Of a stretch of DNA of 64,000 bases, positions 44,346 through 54,650 are shown in pieces. The DNA lies in assembly GCA_003169835.1 (NCBI GenBank), contig PNAI01000018.1, positions 20,950 through 84,949 on the forward strand, given 5' to 3'. The position numbers and the translations under genes were made by a program. The notes under the pieces were generated by a model, which searched no databases, was not told the origin of the DNA, and saw nothing but the letters and a program-made list of their open reading frames with translations. The stretch is from Hyphomicrobiales bacterium (lineage in GTDB: Bacteria > Pseudomonadota > Alphaproteobacteria > Rhizobiales > Xanthobacteraceae). The first letter of the stretch is position 1. Every line of letters begins with the position of its first letter.

Positions 44346-44474
44346 CTCTCCCGACCCTTGGATTAGGAGGATAAAGGCTCGTTGGCCTGTCCCCACAAGG
44401 TTAAACTAGCCCTAATAGGTGAGTGATTCGGCGTCGCCTCTGCCGGGCGTATCGGCACGGAGGAGAGTAATCCC

Positions 44475-45965
44475 ATGAACAAGATTGGCACCTTCATCGG
44501 AATTAAGCCGAACGCCAGCACCACAACCGAAATTTCAGAAAATACATTAGACATCCGAAAAATGGATAAGAACATCGTCGAACTCGACAACGAGCTGTTT
44601 CTCCCCATGGCGACCCAAGTCGGCGAGGACAATGAGGCCATTCGCAATCTTATGATCGACGTCGAGCACAGGGTCGGTGAACTGGACTCCATCAAGAGTT
44701 CGTTCGGAAAATTGCTCGATCCAGTCAGCAAAGCCCTGCGCGCGCTCGAAGAAGCCAAGAGCGAGAAGATCAGCCTGCAGGGTGCGCTCAACAATATCCG
44801 CATCACCAACAACAAGCTGCGCGGCGACCTCGAAGTGAACGAAAAGAAAGTTGCCGTCCTCGACAGCGAATGCTCGCGCCTGCGGGAAACCCTCACCATC
44901 GCTCAGCAGAAAATGGGCTCGGTGGAAACCACCCGCGCCGAGCAGACGAATGAACTCACCACGCGCCGCGCCCAGGTCGCCGACCTCCAGCGCCGGCTGC
45001 AGCTGCAAGGCGTGGAATTGCAAGTCGCACGCGACGAATACCGCCGCCTCAGCGAGCGCGTGACGCAGGGCGACAAGCGCGCGGTCCAGCTTGAGACCGA
45101 AGGCGAGACGATGCGGCAGAAGTTCCTGGTCACCGACAAGGAACGAACCACCCTCAAGACATCGCTCGAGAAGGCCTACAGCGAACTCAGCCAGGTTTCG
45201 CAACGCCTGCTCGATACCGACAAGGCGCTCGCCTCCGCTCAAAATCGCGTGCAGAAAGCGGAATTGGCACTGAATGAAACTCAGGCCGAACGTCACCGGC
45301 TCGCCAGCACGCTCGACGACATCAATCAGAAGCACCAGAACGAAATTAGCTCGCACCGGACCAACTTCGAAACCCTGCAGGCACGCTGCACCCTCACCGA
45401 GAAGCTGCTCGACGAAGCCGGCCAGTGCCTGATGGAGCGCGCCGAGGAAGTGCGGACATTCGATCGCCGTTTGGGCGACTCCACGCGGATGCATTCGGTG
45501 ATCGGAGAAAAACTTGGATTGATCGAAGAAGCGCTCGCCGAACGTAACGCCAAAATCAAAGAGCTCGACCAGGCGCGCGCCGCCCTCGCCGAGCAGAATG
45601 ACCTGCTGACCAAGGCCGTGAGCACCCGCGAGAATGCCTACAACCGCGCGCAGGAGCATATCCTGTCGCTGGAGGAACGCATCCAGCTGCTCGAAAGCGA
45701 GGCCAAGGCCATTCGTCAGACCAACGAGACGGAAATCGAGATGCTCAACGCCAAGCTCCAGCGCGAGCAGATCGCGCGCACCATGGCGGAAGGCGCGGTG
45801 GAAGCCGGACGCAAAGACATCTCCCGCCTCCTGCATGAGGTGGCGACGGCGCAATACAGTCCGCCAAGCCCAAGCACCATGGCCGAAATCAGCACCGAGC
45901 CGCCGGCTGTGGAGCAAAGCGAAATGCCCGCGCCCCAAAGTTCAAAGGCGGCGCAGGCGGCGTAG
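44475..45965 (+). CDS. Large cytoplasmic coiled-coil protein (crescentin/SMC-like)
   Basis: 496 residues with no signal or membrane segment. After a short N-terminal region (about 1-55), residues about 60-460 form nearly unbroken heptad coiled coil, rich in Glu, Arg, Leu and Gln. The last 35 residues are Pro/Ser/Ala-rich. Length and plan recall crescentin-type or other filament-forming proteins in alphaproteobacteria, but coiled coils look alike and I cannot name it. GGAGGAG-type bases precede the ATG. It stands alone behind an AT-rich dyad. Confidence 0.75.
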   Translation: MNKIGTFIGIKPNASTTTEISENTLDIRKMDKNIVELDNELFLPMATQVGEDNEAIRNLMIDVEHRVGELDSIKSSFGKLLDPVSKALRALEEAKSEKISLQGALNNIRITNNKLRGDLEVNEKKVAVLDSECSRLRETLTIAQQKMGSVETTRAEQTNELTTRRAQVADLQRRLQLQGVELQVARDEYRRLSERVTQGDKRAVQLETEGETMRQKFLVTDKERTTLKTSLEKAYSELSQVSQRLLDTDKALASAQNRVQKAELALNETQAERHRLASTLDDINQKHQNEISSHRTNFETLQARCTLTEKLLDEAGQCLMERAEEVRTFDRRLGDSTRMHSVIGEKLGLIEEALAERNAKIKELDQARAALAEQNDLLTKAVSTRENAYNRAQEHILSLEERIQLLESEAKAIRQTNETEIEMLNAKLQREQIARTMAEGAVEAGRKDISRLLHEVATAQYSPPSPSTMAEISTEPPAVEQSEMPAPQSSKAAQAA

Positions 45966-46032
45966 CTTCGCACGATCCATTTTCGAGATTTAGACGGCTG
46001 CGAACTTCAGGCCCGCAGAGTGTTGATGCGTG

Positions 46033-47208
46033 TCACCTCACCAGCTCCCGCATCGCCCTGTCCAAACCATCAAGCGTAAGCGGAAACATCCGATTGCCCA
46101 GAAGCTGGCGCATCATGCGGATCGACGCCGTGTGGTCCCACTCGCTCTCCGGCACCGGATTGAGCCACACAGCAGCAGGATAGGTACGCGCGAGGCGCTC
46201 CATCCACACCGCACCCGCCTCGTCATTGAAATGCTCCACCGAGCCGCCCGGCGCCATGATTTCGTAGGGACTCATCGCGGCATCCCCCACGAAGATCGCT
46301 TTGTAGTCGTGCGGAAACGTATGCAGCACGTCCCAGGTTGGAGTCGTCTCCTGATAACGGCGGCGGTTCTCCTTCCACACCCGCTCGTACAGGCAATTGT
46401 GGAAGTAAAAATGCTCCATGTGCTTGAATTCCGCACGCGCGGCCGAGAACAATTCCTCCGTCGCCTTGATGTGCCAATCCATCGACCCGCCGACATCGAA
46501 GAACAAAAGCACCTTCACCGAGATGTGCCGCTCCGGCCGCATCACGATGTCGAGGTAACCCTTGTGCGCGCTGCCCTTGATCGTGCCGGGCAGATCGAGC
46601 TCGTCGGGCGCGCCGGTGCGCGCGAACTTTCGCAGACGCCGCAGCGCAATCTTGATGTTGCGCGTGCCGAGTTCGACCGTGTCGTCGAAATCCTTGAACT
46701 CGCGCTTATCCCACACCTTCACCGCACGGAAATTGCGATTCGAATCCTGCCCAATGCGCACGCCCTCCGGGTTATAGCCGTAGGCGCCGTAAGGCGAAGT
46801 GCCCGCGGTGCCAATCCATTTTGAACCGCCCTGGTGGCAGCCCTTCTGTTCGGCCATCCGCTTGCGAAGAGTCTCCAACAGCTTGTCGAGCCTGCCCATG
46901 GCCTCGATCTGCTTCTTCTCTTCTTCAGTCAGATATTTTTCCGCCAGTTTCTTGAGCCACTCCGCCGGAATTTCGGCCGCGGGCGCATCCTCGAGCAGTT
47001 CGAGCCCCTTGAACACGTGGCCGAACACGCGGTCGAACTTGTCGAGATTGCGCTCGTCTTTGACCAGCGCGGTGCGCGAAAGCTAATAGAATTCCTCCAC
47101 CCTCCGGCCGGCGAGGTCCGCCTCCATCGCCTCCATCGGCGTGAGATACTCACGCAACGTCACCGGCACGCCGGCAGATTTGAGCTCATGAAAGAATGTG
47201 ACGAACAT
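46033..47208 (-). pseudogene. CoxE-type VWA protein gene with an in-frame amber stop
   Basis: From the ATG at 47208 the frame reads MFVTFFHELKSAGVPVTLRE and on to RRVEEFY. Codon 42 is TAG (47083-47085), and the frame then resumes as LSRTALVKDERNLDKFDRVF through to the end at 46033 (391 sense-plus-stop codons before the final stop). The body has FFDVGGSMDWH (the MIDAS DxSxS is replaced by DVGGS) and NCLYERVWKENRRRYQ. Intact relatives read FYYLSR here, so one base change explains the stop. They pair with a MoxR ATPase, which is also broken in this window. A product restarted at 47028 would lack 60 residues. Confidence 0.85.
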
Positions 47209-47211
47209 CGC

Positions 47212-47577
47212 TCAGTGCTTGCTGCGGCTTGCCGATTCCACTTTCGCCGCGAGCGCATCGCAGCGCTTTTTTTCAGTTTCGGCCTGCGTGTTCGCGTTCT
47301 GATATTGCTTCGAATACTCTTTGAGTTCTTGGTCCAAATTCGCCAGTTTGTAGCGCGCCATTTCTCCCCCGCTCGAGCCGAGCGTCTTGCGCTCCGCCCG
47401 CAAGCTCACAAGCTTGGTCTGTTGCACGCGCGCTTGTTCCGCGAGCTGAACGACGTTTTGGTGGCAGGTGTCCAACTGACTGGCCAGGGAAGGCGGGGGC
47501 GACCCTTGCGCGTGGACGGCCGACGCTTCACCGAGCGCGGCAAAAACAATAGCAAAAACAACTGCACGCAAAATCAT
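47212..47577 (-). CDS. Small secreted coiled-coil protein
   Basis: 121 residues. A signal peptide (about 1-23, ending AVHAQG) is followed by a charged coiled coil (about 35-115) with two cysteines that could pair. It ends three bases before the VWA pseudogene start. I do not recognise it. I use the ATG at 47577, where the signal peptide begins. Confidence 0.65.
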   Translation of the reverse strand: MILRAVVFAIVFAALGEASAVHAQGSPPPSLASQLDTCHQNVVQLAEQARVQQTKLVSLRAERKTLGSSGGEMARYKLANLDQELKEYSKQYQNANTQAETEKKRCDALAAKVESASRSKH

Positions 47578-47751
47578 GCTCACCGTCCGATCTCCAGACA
47601 TTTCTGGACCCCCACACCACAGCCCGGCAATGCGGCACAGGGTCGCCTGCGGAATCTGCGCGTAAATTATGGTGAATAAAACGCTTGCGGCTCCGCAACC
47701 AGAGTTCGTTGTCGCGGAGCCGCCGTCAAGACTTTAACAGCGCCATCGATC

Positions 47752-49098
47752 CTAATACTTGCTCTTCGACCCGGCCTCTTTCATGTCGAGCGCGCGCAAC
47801 TGCTTGCGATACATGTTCCATTGCGCCGGCGCGGCCGCTGACGCCCGGTTCGCATACATGTCGTACTGCGACGACAAGTCCAGCAACGACGCCGAGGAAT
47901 TCCCGCCATTGGCCACGTAAGCCTTGATATCGGAGACGTTTTTCTCGAACAGCTTGGTCGCCTCATCGAATTTGCCCTGGTCGCGCAACGTAACGGCGTG
48001 TTGCGCCCGTTCGCGCGTGGTCTGCTCGACCACGGATTCCATCACCTTTTGGTCCACGCTCGCCTTTACGTCCTCCTGGGAAGCGCTAAAGCGCCCGCGG
48101 ATGCGGGTATCGAGCGTCTGTTTCGCCCCTGTGTCCGGAACGCTATAGGCCACGTGCACGCGGCCCAATTCCTGGTCGGCTGTCGCGGCTTTGCCCTCAA
48201 GCTCGACCTCCAGCAAAACGTAGTGCTCGGTCTCCTGGTATATCTGGTTCAATTGGAACTTCGCGTGCCCCGCAGCGATTTCGCCTTCGCGGCTGATCGC
48301 ACGCACCACCCGCGCGCCCGGTTGCAGATCGACATCGATCGAAACCGTTTGCGCGCAAGACGCCAGAACGTCGTCGAATTCTTTGTTGAAGATCTTGATC
48401 AGGTCATCGGGCGCGGCCGCGAAGGCATGATTGCCGTCGCCCGCGCGCGCGAGCTGCAGCATCAGGTCCTCGTTGTAGTCCTTGCCGAGCCCGATGGTGC
48501 TCACCGAAATCCCTTCGTTTAAGAGAGCGCGGCCGAGTTTTGCGAATTCCTCCGCATTGCGCGGCCCGACGTTGGCGAGCCCATCGGACAGCAGTACGAC
48601 CCGATTGAGCCGCCGTGAATCCTTGTTCTTACGCACTTCACTCGCGCCTTCAGTAACGCCGGCATAAATCGCGGTGCTGCCGCGCGGACCGACCTGCAGA
48701 ATGCGGTCGATGAAATATTTGCGATCGGTCACCTTCTGTGCCGGAACCAGCACGTCGACCTTGTCGTCGAAGATCACGACCGATGCGATATCGTTTGGCT
48801 CAAGTCGATTGACCGCCATGATCGCCGCTTCACGCGCCTGCGCAAGCCGCGAGCCCGCCATCGATCCCGAACGGTCGATGACGAAAGAGACATTCACCGG
48901 TGTGCGATTGCTGGTCCGTTCCGGTTTGCAGCCATTGAGCGAAATGCGCAGATAATTGCGCTGTTTCTCCCCCGCCTGCATGACGGATTGTGACAAGCGC
49001 GCGTCGAGCGTGATCGGTTTATCGGCAGCCGGTGCGAACGTCGAGAACAGGCAGCCGGAAAATGCCAAAAGGCACCCGGCGATGGTGCGCAGCATCAT
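47752..49098 (-). CDS. Secreted VWA-domain protein
   Basis: 448 residues. Signal peptide about 1-24 (ends FAPAAD). The VWA domain covers about 65-245 with MIDAS motif FVIDRSGSMAGS (DxSxS) and a conserved later Asp in VVLLSDGLANVG. The rest is beta-rich, then helical. Such proteins bind metal-dependent partners in the periplasm, but no specific role is known. It is intact, unlike the CoxE-type gene 500 bp away. It belongs to a different VWA class, as the two share little besides the fold. Confidence 0.85.
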   Translation of the reverse strand: MMLRTIAGCLLAFSGCLFSTFAPAADKPITLDARLSQSVMQAGEKQRNYLRISLNGCKPERTSNRTPVNVSFVIDRSGSMAGSRLAQAREAAIMAVNRLEPNDIASVVIFDDKVDVLVPAQKVTDRKYFIDRILQVGPRGSTAIYAGVTEGASEVRKNKDSRRLNRVVLLSDGLANVGPRNAEEFAKLGRALLNEGISVSTIGLGKDYNEDLMLQLARAGDGNHAFAAAPDDLIKIFNKEFDDVLASCAQTVSIDVDLQPGARVVRAISREGEIAAGHAKFQLNQIYQETEHYVLLEVELEGKAATADQELGRVHVAYSVPDTGAKQTLDTRIRGRFSASQEDVKASVDQKVMESVVEQTTRERAQHAVTLRDQGKFDEATKLFEKNVSDIKAYVANGGNSSASLLDLSSQYDMYANRASAAAPAQWNMYRKQLRALDMKEAGSKSKY

Positions 49099-49411
49099 AG
49101 TCAGTCTCCCCTCAAAGACCGCGTTGAAACGGCTCCATGCTCCGGATCAGACTTGTCAAAAGTACGGAGGAACGGTGTCGGGGATAGGTCAAATATGGGG
49201 CTTGCGATGCCGTCAATCTGGCCCCGTCGGAGTGCTCCCGCACTGCGGCATCACAACCCTGTTCCCAAACCGCAAATAGGCTTGGGAGCGCTGCGCGCTT
49301 CGCCTAAGCTCAGATTAGAAGCGCTCCAGGCTGAGCCCTCAGCCTCTTCAGGCGCCCAACCGCACGACCGTCACGTCGTGCGGTCACAACATCCACCGAT
49401 GGGGGGATTTC
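49099..49411. other. Gene-free region upstream of the molybdenum hydroxylase
   Basis: 313 bp between divergent genes. It holds a perfect 10-bp dyad (49359-49384) just before the downstream gene. No other signal was seen. Confidence 0.5.
49359..49384. promoter_or_regulatory. Perfect 10-bp inverted repeat (operator candidate)
   Basis: ACCGCACGAC (49359-49368), six bases, GTCGTGCGGT (49375-49384). It ends 27 bp before the 2Fe-2S subunit start, where a repressor or a leader hairpin could act. No T-run follows. Confidence 0.5.
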
Positions 49412-49882
49412 ATGGCAATTTCCAAGTCACTCAACGTGAATGGCAAACAGGTTTCGATTCAAATCGACGATCCTGAAATGCCTCTGCTCTACGCTTTACG
49501 AGACAATCTCGCACTCAAGGGGCCGCGCTTTGGCTGCGGGCTCGAACAATGCGGCGCATGCACCGTGCACATCGACGGCAAGCCGGTCCGCTCCTGCGTC
49601 AAGAAGCTTTCCGATATCAAAGCCGGTCAGCGCGTCGTCACGCTCGAAGGGCTCGGAACACCGCAAAATCTGCATCGCGTGCAGCGAGCGTTCATCGAAG
49701 AACAGGCCGCGCAATGCGGATACTGCATCACTGGCATGATCATGGAGGCCGCGGCCCTGTTGGAACGCAACCCGGCCCCGACCGATACCCAGATCAAGCA
49801 GGCACTCCAATACAACCTGTGCAAGTGCGGCACCCATGCCCGCATCGTCCGCGCCGTCAAGCGCGCAGCACGTTACGCTTGA
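49412..49882 (+). CDS. [2Fe-2S] subunit of a molybdenum hydroxylase (IorA-like)
   Basis: 156 residues. The plant-type cluster is GCGLEQCGACTVHIDGKPV with a later Cys in RSCVKKL. The second cluster is QCGYCITGMIM and LCKCGTHARI. It carries electrons from the Mo-pterin subunit. GGGGGG-type bases lie before the ATG. The large subunit follows 10 bp later. IorA (isoquinoline oxidoreductase) is the nearest named family, but related enzymes oxidise aldehydes or N-heterocycles. Confidence 0.9.
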   Translation: MAISKSLNVNGKQVSIQIDDPEMPLLYALRDNLALKGPRFGCGLEQCGACTVHIDGKPVRSCVKKLSDIKAGQRVVTLEGLGTPQNLHRVQRAFIEEQAAQCGYCITGMIMEAAALLERNPAPTDTQIKQALQYNLCKCGTHARIVRAVKRAARYA

Positions 49883-49892
49883 GGAGGGGACC

Positions 49893-52112
49893 ATGAACAT
49901 TCACACATCACGACGCCAGATTCTCAAAGGCACGGGCTCGCTCGTTGTCAGCTTCTCGCTCGCAGGCCCAATTGGAGAAGCGCTCGCTCAAGGCGCCGCA
50001 GCGCCCAAACCGGTCGCACTTACGGAGGTCGATTCTTTCCTGGCCATCGACGCCAAGGGATTTGTGACGGTCTATTCCGGCAAGGTCGACCTCGGCACCG
50101 GCGTACGCACCGCACTCATGCAGATCGTGGCCGATGAACTCGACGTGCCGATGAACAACGTGAACCTGATTGAGGGCGACACGGCAACCACGCCCGCGCA
50201 AGGCACCACTTGGGGCAGCCTGACAATTCAGGCCGGCGGCGTGCAGCTTCGCAACGCGGCAGCTGCTGCCAGGATTGCGCTCCTCGAAGAGGCATCAAAG
50301 CGCCTCAGCGTCAAACCTGCCGTTCTTAAAGTCACCAACGGCGTCGTGAGCGCCGGCGGCAAACGCGTGAGTTATGGCGAAATGATCGGCGGGAAAACGT
50401 TCTCGCTCAAAGTCGATCACGCCAAGCCCCCGCAGAGCAAGGACCCCAAGGACTTCAAGCTTGTCGGCAAATCGGTCCCGCGCGTCGATATCCCCGGCAA
50501 AATGACCGGCACGTTCACCTACATCCATGACTTCCGCGTCCCCGGCATGCTGCATGCCCGCGTGATGCGACCGCCGGCGATCGGTGCCAAGCTGCAAAGC
50601 GTCGATGAAACCTCAATCAAGAATATCCCCGGCGCGAAGGTCGTAAAGGAAGGTGATTTCCTCGCGGTCGTCGCCGAGAGCGAATGGAATGCCATTCGGG
50701 GCGCTCGTTTGCTCAAGACAAGCTGGTCGAAATCGGAAACTCTGCCCGTGCAGGCCAAACTCTGGGAGCACATCCGCGGTACAAAGATCGCCAAAGACGA
50801 GGAATATGGCAAAGTCGGCAACTCCGCCGAAGCTCTCGCCAAGGGCGCGAAGAAGCTCAGCGCCACCTACGACTTCGCCATCCACACGCACGGCTCGATC
50901 GGGCCGTCTTGTGCGGTGGCCGAGTTCAAAGACGGCAAGCTGACGTCATGGTCGGCTTCGCAGGCGACACACAATCTGTGCACGCAACTTGCAAAGATGC
51001 TCGGCCTCACCCCTGAGAACGTGCGGTGCGTCTATCTGGAGGGCGCCGGCTGCTACGGCCGCAACGGCCACGAGGACGCGGCCGCTGATGCCGCATTGCT
51101 CGCGAAAGCCACGGGCAAACCGGTACGCGTGCAGTGGTCGCGCGCCGATGAACACGGCTGGGATCCCAAAGGTCCGCCGACGCTGATCGACTTGCGTGCA
51201 AGCATCGATGAGGCCGGCAATGTGACCGCGTGGGAACACGAGTCGTGGATTCCGCAACAGACTCCCAACGGCTTCCTGGTGCCGCTGGTGGCGGCCTCGC
51301 TCACCGGCCTGCCGGCCGATGAGCACATCGCGCCGGGCAACATTTTCCAGAATTCGGCCATCGGTTACAAATTTCCCAATACGAAATCGGTCTGTCACCG
51401 GCTGGAAACAACGCCGTTCCGTCCATCCTGGATCAGGACGCCGGGTCGCATGCAGAACACCTACGCCAACGAGTGCTTCCTTGACGAACTCGCGGCTGCC
51501 ACCAACTCCGACCCGATCGAGTTTCGGCTGAAGTACCTCGACCCCGCCGACAAGCGAGGCATCGAAGTGCTCCAACGCCTGATCGCACTCGCAAAGTGGG
51601 AAAAACGCGCCTCACCGCGCAAGAATGTCAGCGGCAACATCGTGAAGGGCCGCGGCATGTCCTACGTGAAGTACGAACTCGTGCGCACCTACATCGGCAC
51701 CGTCTGCGATGTCGAAGTAAACCGCACCACCGGAGAAATCCGCGTGCCGAAGTTCTACCTGGTGCATGATTGCGGACAGATCATCAATCCCGATGGCCTG
51801 AAGAACCAACTCGAGGGCAACGTCATTCAGACCTTGAGCCGCACGCTGATCGAAGAGGTCAAATTCGACCGCGCTCAGGTGACCAGCCTGGACTGGGAGA
51901 CCTATCCGATCCTGACCTTCCCGCAGGTGCCTGACATCGTCATGGACCTGATCGACCGGCCGAGCGAGAAGCCATGGGGCGCTGGCGAGCCGGCGGCCGC
52001 GGTCATACCGTCTGCGATCTCGAATGCCGTGTTTGACGCCATCGGCGTGCGTGTGCGCTCGGTGCCCTTCACACCGGAGAAGGTGAAGGCGGCCATGAAA
52101 GGCGCGGCTTGA
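49893..52112 (+). CDS. Molybdopterin-binding subunit (IorB-like)
   Basis: 739 residues. A Tat signal SRRQILKGTGSLVVSFSL opens the protein, so the complex should be exported folded. The xanthine-dehydrogenase-family Mo domain spans most of the length, with GTTWGSLTIQAGG, GHEDAAADAALLAKATGKPV and a catalytic Glu in PWGAGEPAAAVIP. It hydroxylates a small substrate. GAGGAGGGG precedes the ATG at 49893; earlier in-frame ATGs lie inside the preceding gene. No cytochrome c or FAD subunit is adjacent, so the electron acceptor is unknown. Confidence 0.9.
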   Translation: MNIHTSRRQILKGTGSLVVSFSLAGPIGEALAQGAAAPKPVALTEVDSFLAIDAKGFVTVYSGKVDLGTGVRTALMQIVADELDVPMNNVNLIEGDTATTPAQGTTWGSLTIQAGGVQLRNAAAAARIALLEEASKRLSVKPAVLKVTNGVVSAGGKRVSYGEMIGGKTFSLKVDHAKPPQSKDPKDFKLVGKSVPRVDIPGKMTGTFTYIHDFRVPGMLHARVMRPPAIGAKLQSVDETSIKNIPGAKVVKEGDFLAVVAESEWNAIRGARLLKTSWSKSETLPVQAKLWEHIRGTKIAKDEEYGKVGNSAEALAKGAKKLSATYDFAIHTHGSIGPSCAVAEFKDGKLTSWSASQATHNLCTQLAKMLGLTPENVRCVYLEGAGCYGRNGHEDAAADAALLAKATGKPVRVQWSRADEHGWDPKGPPTLIDLRASIDEAGNVTAWEHESWIPQQTPNGFLVPLVAASLTGLPADEHIAPGNIFQNSAIGYKFPNTKSVCHRLETTPFRPSWIRTPGRMQNTYANECFLDELAAATNSDPIEFRLKYLDPADKRGIEVLQRLIALAKWEKRASPRKNVSGNIVKGRGMSYVKYELVRTYIGTVCDVEVNRTTGEIRVPKFYLVHDCGQIINPDGLKNQLEGNVIQTLSRTLIEEVKFDRAQVTSLDWETYPILTFPQVPDIVMDLIDRPSEKPWGAGEPAAAVIPSAISNAVFDAIGVRVRSVPFTPEKVKAAMKGAA

Positions 52113-52134
52113 TCGTCCGAACAAACTGAAAGCG

Positions 52135-52164
52135 AAAGGGGCGCCCGGTAAGGTGCCCCTTTTT
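52135..52164 (+). terminator. Rho-independent terminator of the molybdenum hydroxylase operon
   Basis: AAAGGGGCGCC (52135-52145) pairs with GGTGCCCCTTT (52152-52162) with one wobble pair around CGGTAA, followed by TTTTATTT. It starts 22 bp past the large-subunit stop. Confidence 0.85.
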
Positions 52165-52189
52165 ATTTCCGTGTCCACAGACGGCAAAC

Positions 52190-53311
<1,122 letters not shown>

Positions 53312-53337
53312 CTAATGCAGCATCCGAAGGAGATTTC

Positions 53338-53793
53338 GTGACCGATCAGCCGTCCGAGCGCCCGAAAAAGCCTGCGCCGCAGCTCGCCGACTACCCGCAC
53401 CGGGCCACCGACACGATCCGTTTCGCCGATCTCGACCCGCAGGGCCACGTCAACAACGCGGTGTTCGCCACTTATTTCGAGACCGGCCGGGTGGCGATGT
53501 TCCGCAACCCCGATCTCGGCATCGGCGTGCCCGACGGCACCTTCATCCTGGTCCGCGCCGAGATCGATTTCATGCGCGAGTTGCGCTGGCCCGGCTCGGT
53601 CGAGGTCGGCACCGCCTTGGCCGAATTCGGCCGCACCTCGTTCAAGGTTGCTCAAGTGATCTTCAATGACGACGCCTGCTGCGCCAGCGGGCGCTTCACC
53701 ATGGTGCTCGCCGACAAGATCACGCGCCGCCCGCGTCCGCTCACCGACGACGTGATCGCGCGCTTAGGTCAGTGGAAATTTCGAGGCGGGTAG
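53338..53793 (+). CDS. 4-hydroxybenzoyl-CoA-thioesterase-like hotdog enzyme
   Basis: 151 residues. Hotdog fold with the catalytic Asp in RFADLDPQGHVNNAVFATYF and strand FILVRAEIDFMRELRWPGSV. It hydrolyses an acyl-CoA thioester. Start is GTG 53338, with AAGGAG six bases upstream. It sits between the reductase and ferredoxin genes on the opposite strand. Confidence 0.88.
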   Translation: MTDQPSERPKKPAPQLADYPHRATDTIRFADLDPQGHVNNAVFATYFETGRVAMFRNPDLGIGVPDGTFILVRAEIDFMRELRWPGSVEVGTALAEFGRTSFKVAQVIFNDDACCASGRFTMVLADKITRRPRPLTDDVIARLGQWKFRGG

Positions 53794-53801
53794 TATCGGG
53801 G

Positions 53802-54122
53802 CTACGCCTGCCTCTCCGGCGTGCGCACGACGAGGCCGTCGATCTCTTCCGTGACCTTGATTTGGCACGACAGCCGCGAGTTCGGCCGCACGTCGTAGCC
53901 GAAATCAAGCATGTCCTCTTCCATAGGCGTTGGCTCGCCGGTTTTCTCGCGCCAGGCCTCATCCACATAGACATGACAGGTGGCGCAGGCACAGGCGCCG
54001 CCGCATTCGGCCTCGATGCCCGGAACGTCGTTCTTGATTGCAGTCTCCATCACGGTCGCACCGACGACGCCGTCAACCGTACGGGCCGCGCCTGCGGAAT
54101 CGATGTAAGTGATCTTGGGCAT
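53802..54122 (-). CDS. Adrenodoxin-type [2Fe-2S] ferredoxin
   Basis: 106 residues. Cluster ligands fit C-x5-C-x2-C in [12 protein letters not shown] plus a fourth Cys in SRLSCQIKV. An additional Cys within the loop (C-GGA-C) is not a standard ligand. The fold matches vertebrate-type ferredoxins that serve P450s and other oxygenases. It may be the partner of the nearby FNR. The ATG at 54122 gives the family start MPKITYID. Confidence 0.9.
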   Translation of the reverse strand: MPKITYIDSAGAARTVDGVVGATVMETAIKNDVPGIEAECGGACACATCHVYVDEAWREKTGEPTPMEEDMLDFGYDVRPNSRLSCQIKVTEEIDGLVVRTPERQA

Positions 54123-54266
54123 GCGCACGGGAACCGGAGTGATCGCCGGCCGGACGGCCAAGCGCGCATGTTCTAACGGCTCAACTGCGCAAGCGCCAGA
54201 GCGCAGCAAAGAGCGCGGTGCAACAGCCCCGCGCCCGCCAGTCGCCTTGCGCGCTTACGAATGAGT

Positions 54267-54650
54267 TCAGTTCGAGCGCAGCATTTCCGCGATCGCAGTT
54301 TTGGCTTCGTCCACGGCTTCTTTGATCGTACCGAGCGCAGTCTTGTACTCGCCCGACGGACCCGCCGCGGCAAGTTCCACCGCCTCCGCCGCGTTGGCGA
54401 CGCGCCATGCGCCGATACCGCGCGCCGAACCCTTCAGCGTATGCGCCGCCGCTGCCGCAACCGCAGGAGCAGATTTACTCATACGCCCGAGCATGATCTC
54501 AGCCTGCCGGTCGAACAGCCCGAGCACTTCACGCTCGAGGCTACGCTCGCCCAGCGTCATGCGCGCGAGATGCTCGCGATCGATTGGCGCCGCCAGCGGA
54601 GCCAGCGACGGCGAAGCAATAGCCAAATCTAACCTTGAAAACGCGATCAT
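54267..54650 (-). CDS. Hpt-domain phosphotransfer protein
   Basis: 127 residues. A four-helix bundle with the phosphorylated His in AAHTLKGSARGIGAWRVA, the HxxKGS signature of Hpt domains. There is no kinase or receiver part, so it is a stand-alone phosphotransfer protein in an unknown relay. ATG 54650 is chosen because the earlier in-frame start adds basic sequence from the control region. It diverges from the polar-growth gene. Confidence 0.85.
   Translation of the reverse strand: MIAFSRLDLAIASPSLAPLAAPIDREHLARMTLGERSLEREVLGLFDRQAEIMLGRMSKSAPAVAAAAAHTLKGSARGIGAWRVANAAEAVELAAAGPSGEYKTALGTIKEAVDEAKTAIAEMLRSN

Noticed and set aside
44547-45938. 463-codon open frame antisense to the coiled-coil gene
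   Set aside because: Its composition is what the reverse strand of a high-GC coiled-coil gene gives, and no motif is present.
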